Source: Bathymodiolus brooksi (taxonomy: Eukaryota > Mollusca > Bivalvia > Mytilida > Modiolidae). From it: a stretch of DNA of 64,000 bases. Shown here piece by piece: positions 24,372 to 34,637 of the stretch (position 1 is its first letter; each line of letters begins with the position of its first letter). The stretch covers positions 74,591,668 to 74,655,667 of the forward strand of contig OY804576.1 of the NCBI GenBank assembly GCA_963680875.1, written 5' to 3'. The notes beneath the pieces were generated by a model. The model worked only from the letters and a program-made list of their open reading frames with translations, did not search any database and was not told the origin of the DNA. A program made the position numbers and the translations under genes.

Positions 24372-24795
24372 TGCATCTTTATTCAGTGCATGTCATATGT
24401 ACTAGTACTTGTTGTTATTGATCTCAATCGTTATGACATCAGTTACTTGTACACAATTGCACAATACAGGACACTGACGGGAAATAGATATGGATTTTTG
24501 TTTAAGTTGAATTACCTATTTCGCACCGAACAGACAAAACGATGAGTCGAGTGTACTGTTTCCTTGTTTTATTTATATTGAATAAGTAATATTGAATGAC
24601 AATAGACAAATGCTATTCGGTATATAGAATTATTTAAAAGAAGGAATATTGTCATGTGCGGATTCAGAGAGGCGTGTATCCATTAAAATTAAAACGCATC
24701 GTTTGATATATCAGAATACTATTCTGGGTTCACCCCCAGTTTTTGGTGGGGTTCGTGTTGCTCGTGTATTTTCATCTTTCTGTGTTGTGTTTGTT
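24372..24795. other. Non-coding spacer before the 49-bp array
   Basis: No gene recognised. A frame opens at 24649 and runs into the array, but this short leader resembles no known protein. Confidence 0.4.
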
Positions 24796-26966
24796 GTTTT
24801 GATTGTCTTCATCCTGTGTCTTGTTTACCCAATGTTGTCAGTGTGTCTGGATTGTCTTCATCCTGTGTCTTGTTTACCCAATGTTGTCAGTGTGTCTGGA
24901 TTGTCTTCATCCTGTGTCTTGTTTACCCAATGTTGTCAGTGTCTCTGGATTGTCTTCATCCTGTGTCTTGTTTACCCAATGTTGTCAGTGTCTCTGGATT
25001 GTCTTCATCATGTGTCTTGTTTACCCAATGTTGTCAGTGTCTCTGGATTGTCTTCATCCTGTGTCTTGTTTACCCAATGTTGTCAGTGTGTCTGGATTGT
25101 CTTCATCCTGTGTCTTGTTTACCCAATGTTGTCAGTGTCTCTGGATTGTCTTCATCATGTGTCTTGTTTACCCAATGTTGTCAGTGTGTCTGGATTGTCT
25201 TCATCCTGTGTCTTGTTTACCCAATGTTGTCAGTGTCTCTGGATTGTCTTCATCCTGTGTCTTGTTTACCCAATGTTGTCAGTGTGTCTGTATTGTCTTC
25301 ATCATGTGTCTTGTTTACCCAATGTTGTCAGTGTCTCTGGATTGTCTTCATCCTGTGTCTTGTTTACCCAATGTTGTCAGTGTCTCTGGATTGTCTTCAT
25401 CCTGTGTCTTGTTTACCCAATGTTGTCAGTGTCTCTGGATTGTCTTCATCCTGTGTCTTGTTTACCCAATGTTGTCAGTGTGTCTGGATTGTCTTCATCC
25501 TGTGTCTTGTTTACCCAATGTTGTCAGTGTCTCTGGATTGTCTTCATCCTGTGTCTTGTTTACCCAATGTTGTCAGTGTCTCTGGATTGTCTTCATCATG
25601 TGTCTTGTTTACCCAATGTTGTCAGTGTCTCTGGATTGTCTTCATCCTGTGTCTTGTTTACCCAATGTTGTCAGTGTGTCTGGATTGTCTTCATCCTGTG
25701 TCTTGTTTACCCAATGTTGTCAGTGTCTCTGGATTGTCTTCATCCTGTGTCTTGTTTACCCAATGTTGTCAGTGTGTCTGGATTGTCTTCATCCTGTGTC
25801 TTGTTTACCCAATGTTGTCAGTGTCTCTGGATTGTCTTCATCCTGTGTCTTGTTTACCCAATGTTGTCAGTGTGTCTGGATTGTCTTCATCATGTGTCTT
25901 GTTTACCCAATGTTGTCAGTGTCTCTGGATTGTCTTCATCCTGTGTCTTGTTTACCCAATGTTGTCAGTGTCTCTGGATTGTCTTCATCCTGTGTCTTGT
26001 TTACCCAATGTTGTCAGTGTCTCTGGATTGTCTTCATCCTGTGTCTTGTTTACCCAATGTTGTCAGTGTGTCTGGATTGTCTTCATCCTGTGTCTTGTTT
26101 ACCCAATGTTGTCAGTGTCTCTGGATTGTCTTCATCCTGTGTCTTGTTTACCCAATGTTGTCAGTGTCTCTGGATTGTCTTCATCATGTGTCTTGTTTAC
26201 CCAATGTTGTCAGTGTCTCTGGATTGTCTTCATCCTGTGTCTTGTTTACCCAATGTTGTCAGTGTGTCTGGATTGTCTTCATCCTGTGTCTTGTTTACCC
26301 AATGTTGTCAGTGTGTCTGGATTGTCTTCATCCTGTGGCTTGTTTACCCAATGTTGTCAGTGTCTCTGGATTGTCTTCATCCTGTGTCTTGTTTACCCAA
26401 TGTTGTCAGTGTGTCTGGATTGTCTTCATCCTGTGTCTTGTTTACCCAATGTTGTCAGTGTCTCTGGATTGTCTTCATCCTGTGTCTTGTTTACCCAATG
26501 TTGTCAGTGTGTCTGGATTGTCTTCATCCTGTGTCTTGTTTACCCAATGTTGTCAGTGTCTCTGTATTGTCTTCATCCTGTGTCTTGTTTACCCAATGTT
26601 GTCAGTGTGTCTGGATTGTCTTCATCCTGTGTCTTGTTTACCCAATGTTGTCAGTGTCTCTGGATTGTCTTCATCCTGTGTCTTGTTTACCCAATGTTGT
26701 CAGTGTCTCTGGATTGTCCTCGTCCTGTGTCTTGTTTACCCAATGTTGTCAGTGTCTCTGGATTGTCCTCGTCCTGTGTCTTGTTTACCCAATGTTGTCA
26801 GTGTGTCTGGATTGTCTTCATCCTGTGTCTTGTTTACCCAATGTTGTCAGTGTGTCTGGATTGTCTTCATCCTGTGTCTTGTTTACCCAATGTTGTCAGT
26901 GTGTCTGGATTGTCTTCATCCTGTGTCTTGTTTACCCAGTGTTGTCAGTGTCTCTGGATTGTCCAT
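24796..26966. repeat. 49-bp minisatellite, 44 copies, with higher-order structure and no stop codons on the + strand
   Basis: The unit runs from 'ggattgtcttcatcctgtgt' through 'cttgtttacccaatgttgtc' to 'agtgtctct'. It varies at a few positions: catcct/catcat and gtgtct/gtctct. Because 49 is not a multiple of three, the three + frames give the same cyclic 49-residue peptide repeat, open for 822, 735 and 718 codons. The catcat variant falls at units 5, 8, 11, 17, 23 and 29. The pattern of variants in units 11-18 repeats in units 23-30, a higher-order period of 12 units (588 bp), or 6 units for this marker. The hydrophobic Cys-rich translation is best read as a by-product of a stop-free unit. 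Confidence 0.97.
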
Positions 26967-27066
26967 TCTTGATGCCCCTTCTGTTTGCTCTAACGTTTAT
27001 AACGGGGTAATTCTCCAAATCTGCAATGTTTACGAGCCGGGGAGTTTCACTGTCAATACTGTTGAC

Positions 27067-27352
27067 ATATTCAGGGGCGGATCCAGGGGGGGCGCACCCG
27101 GGGCGCGCCCCCCCTAAAATTGGAAAAAATATGATTTTTTTTCGTAAAATCGTGATTTTTCACACGAAATACCTCAAAAATTTTCGCGCCTCCCTCCGCA
27201 ATCGGAAAAAATACAATTTTTTTGCGTAAAATCGTGATTTTTCACACGAAATACCCCAAAAATTTTCGCGCCTCCCTCCGCTCGGCGCAATTTTTTTAAG
27301 TGCGCTCCCCCCCCCCCCCCTAACTTGAAATCCTGAATCCGCCCCTGATATT
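27067..27352. mobile_element. hAT-type MITE with 5-bp TSD ATATT
   Basis: The element is 27072-27347, 276 bp. Ends are CAGGGGCGGATCCAGGGGG on the left and CAGGGGCGGATTCAGGATTT on the right (other strand). ATATT is duplicated at 27067-27071 and 27348-27352. The interior holds two tandem copies of about 83 bp sharing 'gtgatttttcacacgaaata' and 'ttttcgcgcctccctccgc'. Confidence 0.92.
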
Positions 27353-28902
27353 AATCATATAAGTGTTGTCGTGTTTCTTTGTTTTTGTAACTAGAATGTG
27401 TTTTATCACAAATTATTATTGATTTACATGGCAATATATAAATTTAAAATTATTCATGTTTATATGACTTTGTCACTTATGAGTCCATGAATAAATTATC
27501 TTCTTCTGTTCTTCACAACATTGTGTTATATCTTATGTGTAGGTCGAATATTCAAGATGGGTACCATTGCAGAATATAGTTAACAAATATTTGTAAGTCT
27601 TTTCGAATACAGTTATGTTTATAATAAACTTTAAATCAAGATCTTGTTATCTAATGAGCAATACCATAACACATTGAAGACTTCGTAAATCCGACCTTAC
27701 GCTCATAAAACTTTCGTACTCGTTCTCCAATATCGTCCCTTCTGGACTTGTTGTCATGACACTATCGTTTAAAAATTTCATCATCATGCTCGACAAAAGA
27801 TCTATCAGGAAACTGTATGTTGCATCTATATATTGCTAACACCTAGAAATGACATTTTATGCAGCATAATATACACCGTGTTGTGACTGGTCCCTTTTCG
27901 AATATTAGCACGAAGCTAGTCTAAAGTGTCGAAAATATTCGAATTACTGACTGTACTTCCGATTTAAATAGTCAGTGTGTCAATATAGCACTAATGATTC
28001 AAGAATTGAACCGAATTATAATAACATTCGAACCGGATCATTTATTTTTAATGAAAACGATATTTTTATATCATATTAATACAGGTTTAATCATCACACG
28101 TTCGTACAAAGGAACTGATTGGTAATAAGTTAAAATACTTTCATTGACTATAATAGGAGCTTTACCGATATTGTCTCCCATGTATTTCGATACAACCGTG
28201 TAGGTTTTGTTTGTTAGTCAAAATAAAAATACAAAATGTATATAGTTGGTATTGCAGCATAATTATGTTTATTTCTTTTCATGCAAAATAATACCCCCCA
28301 CCCCCCAAATTACACTTCAGATTGACAATTTCATGTCCTTTATATCATATGTATTTGTAGGAACATTCAAAATGTACGCCGTCAAAGTATGACAATTGAG
28401 GAACAGTCTTTTCTTTTCTTTCTTTTTATCTCTGAACCAATAAATCTTTCCTGGTATGATTCTCTACAAAGTTGATAGTTTTGTGTCTTCTTAATGTCCC
28501 AAACTTATGCTTTCATTCTGATCGAAAATTTCGAATTATCAGCAAAGAACTTTTTAATAATGTGGTGTTCCATGGAACATGGAAGTGATAAACAGTGCTC
28601 ATAAATTGGATCTATCATTTGCAAATATTTCAATGAATAGGCTCGATTATGATCAGGTTGATGATTTGGGGTCTGCTTTGAAAAGGATTTTTTTTCTAAA
28701 GCTGAAGTCGACCAAAAATGATACCGAACGTAATAATTCCGTCTAGTGGTATGAACTTATTTGTATTGGTAAGATAACGGTCATACATACTCCCTCTCCA
28801 ATCACAACTCCTGTGACACATCTGATAATTGTCCTTTTCAGAGAACTTGATATCCCAATTTACAATGGTGATGTGCAAAGGGAATAGTAATGTTAATATA
28901 CT
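27353..28902. other. AT-rich intergenic stretch
   Basis: No gene, SINE or ended element recognised. Confidence 0.45.
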
Positions 28903-28998
28903 GAAATGGGGACAACCAAACTTCGTAAAATTACGAAATGGGGACAACCAAACTTCGTAAAATTACGAACTGGGGACAACCAAACTTCGTAAAATTAC
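28903..28998. repeat. 32-bp tandem repeat, 3 copies
   Basis: The unit 'gaaatggggacaaccaaact' plus 'tcgtaaaattac' starts at 28903, 28935 and 28967. Confidence 0.95.
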
Positions 28999-29024
28999 GA
29001 TTTTACCAACTTTATAATATACTG

Positions 29025-29385
29025 AGTGGATAAGTGATTGTTGTTTAATGCCTTGAGTGAGCAATTTATCAGCTATATCATTGCGAGAGCAAGTTACATT
29101 TCCATGAGATGATGATATTCGCTTTTGTACTAGAACAACATATTCTGTTGGATTTTTATAGTGCTAGCTCGCAGGAACCGAAACAACAGTCCGCGTGTAG
29201 ATACCATGTTGCTCTACTCGGACGCCATGTTGCTCTACTCGGACGCCATGTTGCTCTACTCGGACACCATGTTGCTCTACTCGGACGCCATGTTGCTCTA
29301 CTCGGACACCATGTTGCTCTACTCGGACGCCATGTTGCTCTACTCGGACGCCATGTTGCTCTACTCGGGCGCATTATCCTTATTT
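29025..29385 (-). repeat. SINE-B, reverse orientation, with an internally expanded segment
   Basis: Reads 'taagtgattgttgtttaatg', 'ttgcgagagcaagttac', 'tttttatagtgctagctcg' and 'gaaacaacagtccgcg', the reverse of SINE-B. At the point where other copies have one 'gacatgtcgccccactcgga', this copy has eight tandem units (29204-29370). Confidence 0.85.
29204..29370. repeat. 21-bp minisatellite, 8 copies, born inside a SINE
   Basis: The unit 'ccatgttgctctactcggac' plus one base is repeated eight times with gcc/acc variation. It corresponds to a single-copy segment in the SINE-B copies at 31709-32035 and 57745-58075. Because 21 is divisible by three, both strands show short repetitive ORFs (MLLYSDA and so on); these are not genes. 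Confidence 0.95.
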
Positions 29386-29436
29386 GACTTTAGTTTTCTT
29401 GCTCTCAATGATTTTTAAATTATTTAGCTTTGTAAT

Positions 29437-29761
29437 TTATTGGCTTTGAAGGGCCCGGGTGGCTCAATGAGTTAGGTAGTTGTAGGCCCGGGTGGCTCAA
29501 TGAGTTAGGTAGTTGGATTACCTAACAACTCATACAAGCCTATCACCAATACGGCGTTTGTTCGCGCCTGGCTTTGTAAATTACAAAAAGGGTGCACTCG
29601 ACTCGCAACCGCAAGTGATAAAGTTTACCAGTTGCTTGCCCATGGTCGGTGGTTCTCTCCGGGTACTCCGGCTTCTTCCACCACTAAAACTGGTCGCCAT
29701 GATACAGCTGAAATATTGCTGAAAGTGGCGTTAAAACACCAAATCAAATTATTGGCTTTGA
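29437..29761 (+). repeat. SINE-A, full-length, 13-bp TSD, with duplicated head
   Basis: The element is 29450-29748. TTATTGGCTTTGA is duplicated at 29437-29449 and 29749-29761. The first 34 bases of the tRNA-like head (from 'ggcccgggtggctcaatgag') occur twice in tandem. The tail is 'ggcgttaaaacaccaaatc'. Confidence 0.93.
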
Positions 29762-30610
29762 GGTTATTCCAGAAACATGTCGTGCACACTTAATTTGATA
29801 TATACGTTTTTATTACCTGTATTTCAACTCTTATTCTTTAAAATTCTTAGAAGCGGCAAATACCATTTCTATAGTCTTTGGTATACACTATGTAGGTCTA
29901 AGGAGTGGGTGAAATTTGTTATTTGTCTCGTATATTTCATGATTAAGTACTTCGAAATGAACATTCAGCTCCAGGTGAATTCCAAGGTGTAATAATATCT
30001 TAGCATTAAGATCATTTCCTTTATATACCTATGTATGATATATATTTAAAATGAGAATTTATTGCTCTTCAAATGAAATATACAAAGTGAAGATTTTTAT
30101 CAAACACAACTCAAGTATTTATTGTCTTTGAATTATACACGTTTGTGACAAACCAAATTAATAACTTGGCAAATATATAATAAATGAAAATTGCATTGTT
30201 TATATATATATATATACATTACAAGTATCAAATAGTCAAGAATCCCTTATCCTCAGTTCTAATGACTGTTTTATATAAAGGAACCTAATTTTCTACTTGT
30301 CTTGGCGTTGATGGATTTATTATTTTTACGGTCCACTATTAAAGATACCCAAAAAACACATCATCTACCCGTTTTAACTTGAGTGAGGTGTGTTATATAT
30401 TAAAGGTATTGTCATATTACTTACATGAAAGCAATATACAGGTGTGCTTAGTAAAAGTAATATACATTAAAGGTATTGTCATATGATTTACTATCTTGTC
30501 ATATCATAACATTCTTAGTAATGTTGTGTTTATTAATTATGATCAATTTCACACTTGTTGACACAACGACTACGCGGATTGGTCACGGTTGAGTACACAA
30601 TATTGTCACT
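29762..30610. other. AT-rich region upstream of the Rho-family gene
   Basis: No coding seen. Includes a TA run near 30200-30217 and a repeated phrase 'attaaaggtattgtcatat' near 30400 and 30468. Confidence 0.45.
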
Positions 30611-30614
30611 CGTG

Positions 30615-30623
30615 TATATAAGG
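30615..30623 (+). promoter_or_regulatory. TATA box of the Rho-family gene
   Basis: TATATAAGG lies 99 bases before the ATG. Transcription would be expected to start about 25-30 bases downstream (about 30645), leaving a 5' leader of about 75 bases. No other TATA-like site with this fit lies between it and the gene. Confidence 0.6.
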
Positions 30624-30721
30624 AGTGTGTCATTTCCGTATTATTTCATAAATCAGTAGAAACTGAATGAAACAGTCAAGTAAACTACATATTAGTAATT
30701 TTATTTAAAAACGAATTTAAA

Positions 30722-30872
30722 ATGAAGAAAAAATACGAATTTATCGATAAACAAAGTTTAAAACTCGTTATCGTTGGGGATACAGGTGTCGGGAAAAGTA
30801 GTTTAGCTTCTCGATTGTCATCGAGACCTTTTCAAATGGAATATAAACCTACAGTTTTTGATAATTTTGCAG
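30722..30872 (+). CDS. Rho-family small GTPase (Cdc42-like, atypical), exon 1
   Basis: Starts at the ATG at 30722 and ends after the first base of a codon at 30872 (donor GTAAGA). Encodes MKKKYEFIDKQSLKLVIVGD, then TGVGKSSLASRL, then YKPTVFDNFA. The P-loop is G-D-T-G-V-G-K-S and the switch I segment PTVFDNFA keeps the magnesium-coordinating Thr. Rho, Rac and Cdc42 normally read GDGAVGKT, so position 12 is Thr instead of Gly and position 13 Gly instead of Ala. Position 12 substitutions impair GTP hydrolysis in the family, and Rnd-type atypical Rho proteins also lack Gly there. The four exons (30722-30872, 31286-31344, 32880-33077, 33704-33904) join in phase to 202 residues, close to the usual 190-200. 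Confidence 0.92.
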
Positions 30873-31229
30873 GTAAGATTTTGTTTTAAATCAAAAAGAT
30901 GAAAATTTTGACAACTTTTACGTTGACAGTATAATTTGTATATATATTTTTTTTAAATTTATTATAAGCTTGTTAAATCTTGGGCCATATTTTTATATTT
31001 CCATTATATCTGACAACTAATATTTTATCATTTACAAATACATTCTTTGTATATCAGTAAAAAAAATCTTGTTATCAAATGTATTGATTTTAAATAAATA
31101 TTTTGTTCAGGTAGAAAAGATACTAACAATATATCTAAAGACTATAAAACAGAGACTTGTAATAATACAAGAGTAACAGCTGCAGGGATGATATTTTTAA
31201 TACAGTTAATGTCTCCTCTTTACTTGTGA

Positions 31230-31262
31230 TATAAAGTGGCGTTAAACACCATAAACCTAAAC
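31230..31262 (+). repeat. SINE-A 3' stub in intron 1 of the Rho-family gene
   Basis: 'tataaagtggcgttaaacac' followed by 'cataaacctaaacct' is the extreme 3' end of SINE-A. No clear flanking duplication. Confidence 0.7.
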
Positions 31263-31285
31263 CTATATATTAATTTCTTTTACAG

Positions 31286-31344
31286 CCACAATATCTGTTG
31301 ATGGTAAACCATATCATTTGAGTATGTTTGATACAGCTGGGAAG
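31286..31344 (+). CDS. Rho-family small GTPase (Cdc42-like, atypical), exon 2
   Basis: Acceptor 'ttcttttacag', donor GTAAGC; 59 bases that complete a codon with the last base of exon 1. Encodes ATISVDGKPYHLSMFDTAGK. The G3 motif DTAG is intact, but the next residue, the catalytic Gln61 in nearly all Rho, Rac and Cdc42 proteins, is Lys. The codon AAG is the last of the exon, directly before the donor. Gln61 positions the attacking water, so its loss predicts a protein held in the GTP-bound state. FDTAG (rather than WDTAG) matches Cdc42. Confidence 0.9.
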
Positions 31345-31696
31345 GTAAGCTATTTATCATTGTTAGCATTTTACTCCCACGATATAAGACCTTGGGAGGA
31401 TATAAAAAGATTACTCAAACATATTAATAATTTATAAGTCCTTCCGGATTTAAATTAATCTGTGATTTAAATATTTAATAAGCAGAAATTGCATTGGTTT
31501 TGATGTACACTTTCATTTTAATGGCCAACCCATAATAACCTAATGAAGATAGTCTGTCTGTGTTTATATTTATGTGATTGCTACAATCTTATTTGGCAGA
31601 TACGGTGTATATTCAGAAAATGAAATATGCCTAGTTGGTGTTAAATACAAATCAATAAATCCTTAATACACTGTAGGGTTGTGTTGTCGTGGACCA

Positions 31697-32047
31697 TTTC
31701 ATTGAGGGGGTGAGTGAGTGATTATTGTTTAACGCCAACTCCACAATTTTTTAGTTTTATCATTGTGAGAACAAGTTAATTTTCAATGAAATGATGATGA
31801 GGTCCGCTTTGTACTAGACCAACCCGCTTTTTTTGATTTTTATAGTGCTAGTTCACTGAAACAACAGTCCGCGGATAGACATGTCGCCCCACTCGGACAT
31901 ATTATCCTGCTTCCGAGACAACCAGTCTTTGCTCTTTCTCCTTTGAATGCTGCTGCTTTGTGGAGAAGCAACAAATACCAATTTTATAGTCTTTATACTC
32001 TAACCATTACACCACCGATGCGGTTTTTCCTTGAGGGATATAGACAC
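31697..32047 (-). repeat. SINE-B, reverse orientation, in intron 2 of the Rho-family gene
   Basis: The element is 31709-32035. Flanks TTTCATTGAGGG and TTTCCTTGAGGG form a 12-bp duplication with one mismatch. The interior matches SINE-B in reverse, including 'gatgatgaggtccgctttgt' and 'cagtccgcggatagacatgt'. Confidence 0.88.
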
Positions 32048-32220
32048 AAATCCACGTAATATTTGAAAGGGGGAACATAGATCTCTTATATAAATCTTCA
32101 ATAAAGTGCAAAAAAAAAAGCATCATACCAACGTCATGTACATGAATGTTAAATATTGAGTTCAGTTTTGAGAATGATTAAGGACAGTGTAAGATCGGAA
32201 ATGAATAAAATGAAAAACAA

Positions 32221-32465
32221 AAAATACCACGCTGTCGGAACAGGTCCAAAATCTAATCGAAAAATACCTCGCTGTCGGAACAGGTCCAAAATCTAATCGA
32301 AAAATACCTCGCTGTCGGAACAGGTCCAAAATCTAATCGAAAAATACCTCGCTGTCGGAACAGGTCCAAAATCTAATCGAAAAATACCTCGCTGTCGGAA
32401 CAGGTCCAAAATCTAATCGAAAAATACCTCGCTGTCGGAACAGGTCCCAAATCTAATCGAACAAT
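32221..32465. repeat. 40-bp minisatellite, about 6 copies, in intron 2
   Basis: The unit 'aaaaatacctcgctgtcgga' plus 'acaggtccaaaatctaatcg' repeats six times. The first and last copies show single changes. Confidence 0.95.
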
Positions 32466-32879
32466 TGTTGAAACGGAGCAAAATCGATACCTCTAATACG
32501 TATATACATGACGACTCACTTTCTTAGCTTGGTACAGGCACTACAATAAAAAGTGGCGGGGTTAAAATACTTTTTATGGACTCAGACCTCCCCTCTTAGT
32601 GAAATGATGCAGAGTCTTATGTTGGTAAAGTGTGTTAGGTACATTCAACAGGTTTGATAGTCTATACAACAAATGATATTCTAGTTCACAATGTAAGAGT
32701 CAAGACTTTACCAATGTGGCACATGTTCGAGTTGCTTTCCTTACAATACAATTTACAAAATCTTTATTTCGACAAGGGGGTAAAATGGGCATATTGAACA
32801 TGTATGTTAATATTTACAACATTTCAATGATGTGTATCATGTATACATCTTCAATAATTTCTGGCATTGTTATTTTCAG
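32466..32879. other. Remainder of intron 2 of the Rho-family gene
   Basis: Contains 'cttggtacaggcactacaat' and 'ggcggggttaaaatac', phrases shared with 46730-46790 and 55270-55310. These suggest old copies of one dispersed repeat. Confidence 0.5.
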
Positions 32880-33077
32880 GAGGACTTAAATAAACTGAGA
32901 GTCTTATCTTATATCAACAGTGATGTCTTTTTAGTATGTTTCTCTGTTGCCAACCCAGAGTCCTTCACAAATGTACTAGACAGTTGGGTACCCGAACTTC
33001 GTCATTACATCCCAGACACACCATTCATTCTGGTAGGGACACAGGTGGATATTAGACAAGACAAAATGGACAGACAG
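32880..33077 (+). CDS. Rho-family small GTPase (Cdc42-like, atypical), exon 3
   Basis: Acceptor 'attttcag', donor GTAAAT, 66 codons in phase 0. Encodes [40 protein letters not shown] and then [14 protein letters not shown]. The guanine-binding motif is TQVD; Cdc42 has TQID, whereas Rac and Rho have TKxD, so this supports a Cdc42 relationship. The segment DVFLVCFSV and WVPE are also Cdc42-like. The tail DKMDRQ shows that the Rho insert helix region, usually about a dozen residues, is shortened here. Confidence 0.93.
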
Positions 33078-33362
33078 GTAAATTAAATACAAACAGAATT
33101 CTCGAATTAGATGTAACTGTCAGAATGTCGGTCAACGTACATTGTATTTAATATCGCAAAATTATTTCTGTTCTAAAACTACAAATATTGCGACTGACAG
33201 ACAGTCTTCATATCGGTGTCACCCTAGATTCGTGTGAAATTTTCATAACAAGGGCTGTGTGTGCATGCGTATTCGAGTGTTTTTCCCCATCCATTTGGTC
33301 TAGAATGTAAAACAAACGACCTTAGGTTTAAAAGACAATCACTTATTATATTTCAAAATTCA

Positions 33363-33478
33363 GATGAACAATTATATGCTCGATATATTCAGCTGAACAA
33401 TTATATGCTCGATATATTCAGCTGAACAATTATATGCTCGATATATTCAGATGAACAATTATATGCTCGATATATTCA
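33363..33478. repeat. 29-bp tandem repeat, 4 copies, in intron 3 of the Rho-family gene
   Basis: The unit 'gatgaacaattatatgctcg' plus 'atatattca' starts at 33363, 33392, 33421 and 33450, with gat/gct variation. Confidence 0.95.
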
Positions 33479-33703
33479 GCTGCGGAACTGTAGCTCTTAT
33501 GGTCTTTTTTCTTTTCTTTTTTGATGGCAACAAAAAAGACCATACGAACTAATGTTATGCAGCTACAGGGGGTGGGGTTGAAAGCGAGAACCATATAGGC
33601 AAATAATTTCAAATTCTATTCAAGATCATTTTACAAATAAAAAGGGGGCGAGGTATTTAGATGCACGAATCTGAGAAAATTTACCAAGTTCTTATGTTTT
33701 CAG

Positions 33704-33904
33704 GTTGTGAGAACGTCGTTTATATCAACAAAACAAGGGTTCGACATGGCAAGTAGGATAGGAGCTGCTAGTTATGTGGAATGCTCTTCTGTTTCTGACT
33801 GTGGAATAGATGATCTTAAAGGGGACGTAATCATGGCATCTCAGATGGGCATGGAAACAAAGTGTTCCAAACAAACTAAATGTTGTTCTTGTAAAATCAT
33901 ATGA
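33704..33904 (+). CDS. Rho-family small GTPase (Cdc42-like, atypical), last exon
   Basis: Acceptor 'atgttttcag', stop TGA at 33902-33904. Encodes VVRTSFISTKQGFDMASRIG, then YVECSSVSDCGIDDL, and ends TKCCSCKII. The G5 motif, normally ECSA, is ECSS. The C-terminus is a CAAX-type box CKII preceded by two cysteines, consistent with geranylgeranylation plus palmitoylation and membrane attachment. The basic stretch before it is weak compared with Cdc42. The overall protein is a Rho-family switch with altered residues at positions 12, 61 and in G5. I infer a GTPase-poor, effector-binding protein; Rnd-like behaviour is an analogy, not shown. Confidence 0.92.
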   Translation, partial: VVRTSFISTKQGFDMASRIGAASYVECSSVSDCGIDDLKGDVIMASQMGMETKCSKQTKCCSCKII

Positions 33905-34310
33905 AAACACATGTACTCGGAAAGTATCCCACGCTTTCATAAGAACTGGAATTGAAAGTCTTTTTGGCAAGTAACCATAGCTGCCTCTTATAAGTTGGAT
34001 GTGTTCCTACAATAATTTATATGCAAGATGAGCTACCGTTGCTCTGCATTAATTTACAAGAACAGTTATTGTTTTAATGGAATGGGAATGTTTGATTGAA
34101 AAATGGATGCTGAAATTGTTTTATGTTTATCAGTGAATTCAACAAAGCATCCTGTAAGAGTTATTTATGAACAGAGAAACCGGACTGGCTAAGGCTGAAT
34201 TATTATTATGTCTCATTATTTATGTCTCTTGTCTCAAACTACGAGTCTGTACTTGTAGCATATTATGTATTATGTGCACCGAAAAGTATCAAGTGTTCAA
34301 GTTCTTCAGA

Positions 34311-34553
34311 GGGTCGTGGTCGTGATCGTATGGTAGTTGGATTAACAACTACCTGTGCAAGCAGTGCCTATCACCACTAAAGTTGTGAGTTCGAACCCCG
34401 TTCATGGCGAGGTGTACTCGATAAAACATTATGTGATAATTTTGTCAGTGACTTGTGACAGGTCGGTGGTTTTCTCGGGGTTCCTCCACCAATAAAACTG
34501 ACCGCCAGGATATAACTGAAATATTGTTGAAAGTGGCGTTAAACACTATAAAC
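34311..34553 (+). repeat. SINE-A copy downstream of the Rho-family gene
   Basis: The head 'ggtcgtgatcgtatggtagt', the B-box-like 'gagttcgaacccc', and the tail 'ggcgttaaacactataaacc' are all present. No clear flanking duplication. It would lie in the 3' UTR if the signal at 34603 is used. Confidence 0.88.
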
Positions 34554-34602
34554 CAACCGAAATATTGATTACAACACAGTATAACTGTCTAAACAAACGT
34601 GA

Positions 34603-34608
34603 AATAAA
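34603..34608 (+). promoter_or_regulatory. Candidate polyadenylation signal AATAAA for the Rho-family gene
   Basis: First AATAAA on the + strand after the stop codon at 33904. It would give a 3' UTR of about 700 bases that includes a SINE. Confidence 0.4.
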
Positions 34609-34637
34609 GACGGCAAACATTCACCGTTGTACAGTAT

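Noticed and set aside
24649..27117. Three overlapping ORFs of 822, 735 and 718 codons
   Set aside because: They are the three frames of a 49-bp tandem repeat that lacks stops. The start regions and ends run into unrelated spacer and a hAT element, and the translations resemble no protein.
29109..29418. Repetitive ORFs on both strands
   Set aside because: They translate the 21-bp expansion inside a SINE.
32221..32465. CRISPR-like array
   Set aside because: Units are contiguous with no variable spacers, and the context is an intron of an animal gene. The same holds for the 29-, 32-, 81- and 100-bp arrays.
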